This document shows positions 57,717-64,000 of a stretch of 64,000 nucleotides of DNA, in pieces. The stretch spans positions 2,717,001 through 2,781,000 of the forward strand of contig JBBMOA010000001.1 in NCBI GenBank assembly GCA_037954235.1. Reading direction: 5' to 3'. The position numbers and the translations under genes were made by a program. The notes beneath the pieces are model-generated. The model had not been told where the DNA came from. It did no database searches and saw nothing but the letters and a program-made list of their open reading frames with translations. This DNA is from Aulostomus chinensis. Taxonomy: Eukaryota; Chordata; Actinopteri; Syngnathiformes; Aulostomidae. Each line of letters opens with the position of its first letter. Positions within the stretch are counted from its first letter, which is position 1.

Positions 57717-60700
57717 TGAGAGTTGCTACTATCCTCAAAATGATGCAACAGTGATGTGGTGAGAGTTGCTACGATCTTCAAAATGATGCTCAAGTGATGT
57801 AATGAGAGTTGCGACAAACCTAAGAAGTGATGCTACAGTGATGTAGTGAGAGTTGCTACGAACCGCAAAATGATGCTACAGTGATGTAATGAGGGTTGCT
57901 ATTTACCTAAGAAATGATGCTACAGTGATGTGGTGAGGGTTGCTACGAACCTCAAAATGATGCAACAGTGATGTAATGAGGGTTGCTATTTACCTAAGAA
58001 ATGATGCCACAGTGATGTGGTGAGATTTGCTCCGAACCTCAAAATTATGCTACAGTGATGTAATGAGAGTTGCTACGAATCTCAAAACGATGCTAAAGTA
58101 ATGTCGTGAGAGTTGCTACTATCCTCAAAATGATGCAAAAGTGATGTAATGAAAGTTGCTACAAACCTAAGAAGTGATGCTACAGTGATGTGGTGAGAGT
58201 TGCTACGAACCTCAAAATGATGCGACAGTGATGTGGTGAGAGTTGCTACGAACCTAAAAAGTGATGCTACAGTGATGTGGTGAGAGTTGATAGTAATTTC
58301 AAAATAATGCAAAAGCGGTGTAATGAGAGTTGCTACTTCCCTAAGAAATGATGCTACAATGATGTAGTGAGAGTTGCTACGAACCTCAAAATGATGCAAC
58401 AGTGATGTAATGAGGGTTGCTATTTACCTAAGAAATGATGCTACAGTGATGTGGTGAGAGTTGCTACGAATCTCAAAATGATGCGACAGTGATGTCGTGA
58501 GAGTTGCTCCGATCCTCAAAATGATGCTAAAGTGATGTAATGAGAGTTGCGACAAACCTAAGAAGTGATGCTACAGTGATGTAGTGAGAGTTGATAGTAA
58601 TTTCAAAATAATGCTAAAGCGGTGTAATGAGAGTTGCTACTTCCCTAAGAAATGATGCGACAGTGATGTGGTGAGAGTTGCTCTAACCTCAAAATGATGG
58701 TACAGTGATGTAATGAGGGTTGCTATTTATCTAAGAAATGATGCCACAGTGATGTGGTGAGAGTTGCTACGAACCTCAAAATGATGCTACAGTGATGTGG
58801 TGAGAGTTGCTACGAATCTCAAAATGATGCTACAGTGATGTAATGAGGGTTGCTATTTACCTAAGAAATGATGCTACAGTGATGTGGTGAGAGTTGCTAC
58901 GAACCTCAGAAGTGATGCTACAGTGATGTAGTGAGAGTTGCTACGATCTTCAAAATGATGCTAAAGTGATGAAATGAGAGTTGCGACAAACCTAAGAAGT
59001 GATGCTACAGTGATATAGTGAGAGTTGCTACGAACCGCAAAATGATGCTCCAGTGATATAATGAGGGTTGCTATTTACCTAAGAAATGATGCTGCAGTGA
59101 TGTGGTGAGAGTTGCTACGAATTTCAAAATGATGCTACAGTGATATAATGAGAGTTGCTACAAACCTAAGAAATGATGCGACAGTGATGTGGTGAGAGTT
59201 GCTACGAACCTCAAAATGATGCTACAGTGATGTGGTGAGAGTTGCTACGAATCTCAAAATGATGCCACAGTGTTGTAGTGAGAGTTGCTACGAACCTCAA
59301 AATGATGCGACCGTGATGTGGTGAGAGTTGCTACGAATCTCAAAATGATGCGACAGTGATGTAGTGAGAGTTGCTACGAACCTAAGAAGTGATGCTACAG
59401 TGATGTAATGAGAGTTGCTACTAATCTCAAAATCATGCTACAGTAATGTCGTGAGAGTTGCTACGAACCTCAAAATGATGCTACAGTGATGTAATGAGGG
59501 TTGCTACTTCCCTAAGAAATGATGCGACAGTGATGTCGTGAGCGTTGCTACGAACCTCAAAATGATGCTACAGTGATGTAATGAGGGTTGCTATTTACCT
59601 AAGAAATGATGCTACAGTGATGTGGTGAGAGTTGCTACGAACCTCAAAATGATGCTACAGTGATGTAATGAGAGTTGCTACGAATCTCAAAATGATGCTA
59701 AAGTAAGGTCGTGAGAGTTGCTACTATCCTCAAAATGATGCAACAGTGATGTGGTGAGAGTTGCTACGATCTTCAAAATGATGCTCAAGTGATGTAATGA
59801 GAGTTGCGACAAACCTAAGAAGTGATGCTACAGTGATGTAGTGAGAGTTGCTACGAACCGCAAAATGATACTACAGTGATATAATGAGGGTTGCTATTTA
59901 CCGAAGAAATGATGCGACAGTGATGTGGTGAGAGTTGCTACGAACCGCAAAATGATGCTACAGTGATATAATGAGGGTTGCTATTTACCTAAGAAATGAT
60001 GCTACAGTGATGTGGTGAGAGTTGCTACGAACCTCAAAATGATGCTACAGTGATGTAATGAGAGTTGCTACGAATCTCAAAATGATGCTAAAGTAATGTC
60101 GTGAGAGTTGCTACTATCCTCGAAATGATGCAACAGTGATGTAGTGAGAGTTGCTACGATTCTCAAAATGATGCTAAAGTGATGTAATGAGAGTTGCTAA
60201 AAAACCTAAAAAGTGATGCTACAGTGATGTGGTGAGAGTTGATAGTAATTTCAAAATAATGCGAAAGCGGTGTAATGAGAGTTGCTACTTCCCTAAGAAA
60301 TGATGCGACAGTGATGTGGTGACAGTTGCTACGAACCTCAAAATGATTCTACAGTGATGTAATGAGGGTTGCTATTTACCTAAGAAATGATGCCACAGTG
60401 ATGTGGTGAGAGTTGCTACGAACCTCAAAATGATGCTACAGTGATGTAGTGAGAGTTGCTACGAACCTAAGAAGTGATGCTACAGTGATGTAATGAGAGT
60501 TGCTACTAATCTCAAAATCATGGTACAGTAATGTCGTGAGAGTTGCTACGAACCTCGAAATGATTCTAAAGTGATGTAATGAGAGTTGCTACAAACCTAA
60601 GAAGTGATGCTACAGTGATGTGGTGAGAGTTGATAGTAATTTCAAAATAATGCTACAGTTGCAACTTCCCTAAGAAATGATGCTACAGTGATGTTATGAG

Positions 60701-63700
60701 AGTTGCTACTAATCTCAAAATCATGCTACAGTAATGTCGTGAGAGTTGCTACGAATCTCAAAATGATGCTAAAGTGATGTAATGAGAGTTGCTACAAACC
60801 TAAGAAGTGATGCTACAGTGATGTGGTGAGAGTTGATAGTAATTTCAAAATAATGCTAAAGCGGTGTAATGAGAGTTGCTACTTCCCTAAGAAATGATGC
60901 TACAATGATGTAGTGAGAGTTGCTACGAACCTCAAAATGATGCAACAGTGATGTAATGAGGGTTGCTATTTACCTAAGAAATGATGCTAAAGTGATGTGG
61001 TGAGAGTTGCTACGAATCTCAAAATGATGCGACAGTGATGTCGTGAGAGTTGCTCCGATCCTCAAAATGATGCTAAAGTGATGTAATGAGAGTTGCGACA
61101 AACCTAAGAAGTGATGCTACAGTGATGTAGTGAGAGTTGATAGTAATTTCAAAATAATGCTAAAGCGGTGTAATGAGAGTTGCTACTTCCCTAAGAAATG
61201 ATGCGACAGTGATGTGGTGAGAGTTGCTCTAACCTCAAAATAATGGTACAGTGATGTAATGAGGGTTGCTATTTATCTCAGAAATGATGCCACAGTGATG
61301 TGGTGAGAGTTGCTACGAACCTCAAAATGATGCTACAGTGATGTGGTGAGAGTTGCTACGAATCTCAAAATGATGCTACAGTGATGTAATGAGGGTTGCT
61401 ATTTACCTAAGAAATGATGCTACAGTGATGTGGTGAGAGTTGCTACGAACCTCAAAATGATGCTACAGTGATGTAATGAGGGTTGCTATTTACCAAAGAA
61501 TGATGCCACAGTGATGTGGTGAGAGTTGCTCCGAACCTCAAAATGATGCTACAGTGATGTTATGAGAGTTGCTACGAATCTCAAAACGATGCTAAAGTAA
61601 TGTCGTGAGAGTTGCTACTATCCTCAAAATGATGCTAAAGTGATGTAATGAGAGTTGCTACAAACCTAAGAAGTGATGCTACAGTGATGTGGTGAGAGTT
61701 GCTACGAACCTCAAAATGATGCGACAGTAATGTCGTGAGAGTTGCTACGAATCTCAAAATGATGCTAAAGTGATGTAATGAGAGTTGCTACAAACCTAAG
61801 AAGTGATGCTACAGTGATGTGGTGAGAGTTGATAGTAATTTCAAAATAATGCAAAAGCGGTGTAATGAGAGTTGCTACTTCCCTAAGAAATGATGCTACA
61901 ATGATGTAGTGAGAGTTGCTACGAACCTCAAAATGATGCAACAGTGATGTAATGAGGGTTGCTATTTACCTAAGAAATGATGCAACAGTGATGTAATGAG
62001 GGTTGCTATTTACCTAAGAAATGATGCTACAGTGATGTGGTGAGAGTTGCTACGAATCTCAAAATGATGCGACAGTGATGTCGTGAGAGTTGCTACGATC
62101 CTCAAAATGATGCTAAAGTGATGTAATGAGAGTTGCGACAAACCTAAGAAGTGATGCTACAGTGATGTAGTGAGAGTTGATAGTAATTTCAAAATAATGC
62201 TAAAGCGGTGTAATGAGAGTTGCTACTTCCCTAAGAAATGATGCGACAGTGATGTGGTGAGAGTTGCTCTAACCTCAAAATGATGGTACAGTGATGTAAT
62301 GAGGGTTGCTATTTATCTAAGAAATGATGCCACAGTGATGTGGTGAGAGTTGCTACGAACCTCAAAATGATGCTACAGTGATGTGGTGAGAGTTGCTACG
62401 AATCTCAAAATGATGCTACAGTGATGTAATGAGGGTTGCTATTTACCTAAGAAATGATGCTACAGTGATGTGGTGAGAGTTGCTACGAACCTCAGAAGTG
62501 ATGCTACAGTGATGTAGTGAGAGTTGCTACGATCTTCAAAATGATGCTAAAGTGATGAAATGAGAGTTGCGACAAACCTAAGAAGTGATGCTACAGTGAT
62601 ATAGTGAGAGTTGCTACGAACCGCAAAATGATGCTCCAGTGATATAATGAGGGTTGCTATTTACCTAAGAAATGATGCTGCAGTGATGTGGTGAGAGTTG
62701 CTACGAATTTCAAAATGATGCTACAGTGATATAATGAGAGTTGCTACAAACCTAAGAAATGATGCGACAGTGATGTGGTGAGAGTTGCTACGAATCTCAA
62801 AATGATGCCACAGTGTTGTAGTGAGAGTTGCTACGAACCTCAAAATGATGCGACCGTGATGTGGTGAGAGTTGCTACGAATCTCAAAATGATGCGACAGT
62901 GATGTAGTGAGAGTTGCTACGAACCTAAGAAGTGATGCTACAGTGATGTAATGAGAGTTGCTACTAATCTCAAAATCATGCTACAGTAATGTCGTGAGAG
63001 TTGCTACGAATCTCAAAATGATGCTAAAATGATGTAATGAGAGTTGCTACAAACCGAAGAAGTGATGCTACAGTGATGTGGTGAGAGTTGATAGTAATTT
63101 CAAAATAATGCTAAAGCAGTGGAATGAGAGTTGCTACTTCCCTAAGAAATGATGCGACAGTGATGTCGTGAGCGTTGCTACGAACCTCAAAATGATGCTA
63201 CAGTGATGTAATGAGGGTTGCTATTTACCTAAGAAATGATGCTACAGTGATGTGGTGAGAGTTGCTACGAACCTCAAAATGATGCTACAGTGATGTAATG
63301 AGAGTTGCTACGAATCTCAAAATGATGCTAAAGTAAGGTCGTGAGAGTTGCTACTATCCTCAAAATGATGCAACAGTGATGTGGTGAGAGTTGCTACGAT
63401 CTTCAAAATGATGCTCAAGTGATGTAATGAGAGTTGCGACAAACCTAAGAAGTGATGCTACAGTGATGTAGTGAGAGTTGCTACGAACCGCAAAATGATA
63501 CTACAGTGATATAATGAGGGTTGCTATTTACCGAAGAAATGATGCGACAGTGATGTGGTGAGAGTTGCTACGAACCGCAAAATGATGCTACAGTGATATA
63601 ATGAGGGTTGCTATTTACCTAAGAAATGATGCTACAGTGATGTGGTGAGAGTTGCTACGAACCTCAAAATGATGCTACAGTGATGTAATGAGAGTTGCTA

Positions 63701-64000
63701 CGAATCTCAAAATGATGCTAAAGTAATGTCGTGAGAGTTGCTACTATCCTCGAAATGATGCAACAGTGATGTAGTGAGAGTTGCTACGATTCTCAAAATG
63801 ATGCTAAAGTGATGTAATGAGAGTTGCTAAAAAACCTAAAAAGTGATGCTACAGTGATGTGGTGAGAGTTGATAGTAATTTCAAAATAATGCGAAAGCGG
63901 TGTAATGAGAGTTGCTACTTCCCTAAGAAATGATGCGACAGTGATGTGGTGACAGTTGCTACGAACCTCAAAATGATTCTACAGTGATGTAATGAGGGTT

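Larger units (their letters stand above)
40125..64000 (+). repeat. Satellite array, distal zone with about 9.3 kb super-period
   Basis: Variants of the same 43-44 bp monomers are arranged in a long repeat seen by matched private markers: 46801 to 55983 (9,182 bp), 48841 to 58152 (9,311), 49649 to 59047 (9,398), 50716 to 60157 (9,441), 53351 to 62633 (9,282), 54548 to 63787 (9,239). A 4,680 bp shift also links 40125-40700 with 44805-45380, with about one difference in 575 bp. The array runs off the window end. Confidence 0.95.

Noticed and set aside
58082..58399. Minus-strand open frame of 105 codons in the satellite
   Set aside because: Same reason: chance openness in a tandem repeat, duplicated with the array.
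16462..64000. Possible CRISPR array
   Set aside because: Repeats are contiguous 43-44 bp units without unique spacers, and the rest of the window is clearly eukaryotic.
20881..64000. CENP-B box in the satellite
   Set aside because: I looked for the TTCG...A..CGGG pattern and found none; TTTCGAA words in the edge zone do not extend to the motif.

Overview
The window looks like a piece of vertebrate, most likely teleost fish, nuclear genome. The evidence is eukaryotic tRNA genes with internal A/B boxes, long (AC/GT)n microsatellites, copies of a tRNA-headed SINE whose tail ends in GGATAAGTGGAAGAAAATGG plus GATG repeats (a type very common in fish), and no operon-like coding. I found no protein-coding gene I could defend; open frames are short and either non-coding or satellite artefacts.

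Region 1 (1-6.3 kb) is a nest of segmental duplications. Two inverted arms of about 1.08 kb (1-1078 and 3114-4186) flank a 2.0 kb spacer holding an intact-looking initiator tRNA-Met gene, a tRNA-His-like gene and a SINE. Pieces of arm and spacer recur at 4.95-6.2 kb in a new order, including two initiator-derived tRNA copies whose anticodon is CAG instead of CAT. A decayed tRNA-Ala(AGC) lies between.

Region 2 (6.3-14.2 kb) is non-coding DNA with microsatellites, SINE fragments and six tRNA loci, all on the minus strand: Lys(TTT), Phe(GAA), an excellent Glu(CTC), and three related Gln-type loci (one with anticodon GTG, one lacking the anticodon loop, one degraded with TTG). With the upstream loci, about eleven full or nearly full tRNA loci lie within 14 kb of the satellite edge.

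Region 3 (14.86-15.30 kb) is a CpG-rich unique boundary stretch. It is followed by seven satellite monomers, then an 855 bp unrelated insert (15.607-16.461 kb) with TATA-like and polyadenylation-like signals.

Region 4 (15.3-64 kb, running off the window) is one head-to-tail satellite array with a 43-44 bp monomer, about 1,100 copies. Monomers are most diverged near the edge (15.3-20.9 kb). Further in they form nested higher-order repeats: 349 bp and 867 bp tandem doublets, 4.37 and 4.68 kb shifts, and a dominant 9.2-9.4 kb super-period from about 44 kb to the end. No transposon interrupts the last 47.5 kb. The whole reads as a tRNA-rich, duplication-rich flank passing into a large, possibly centromeric or pericentromeric, satellite. 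That chromosomal role is inference.
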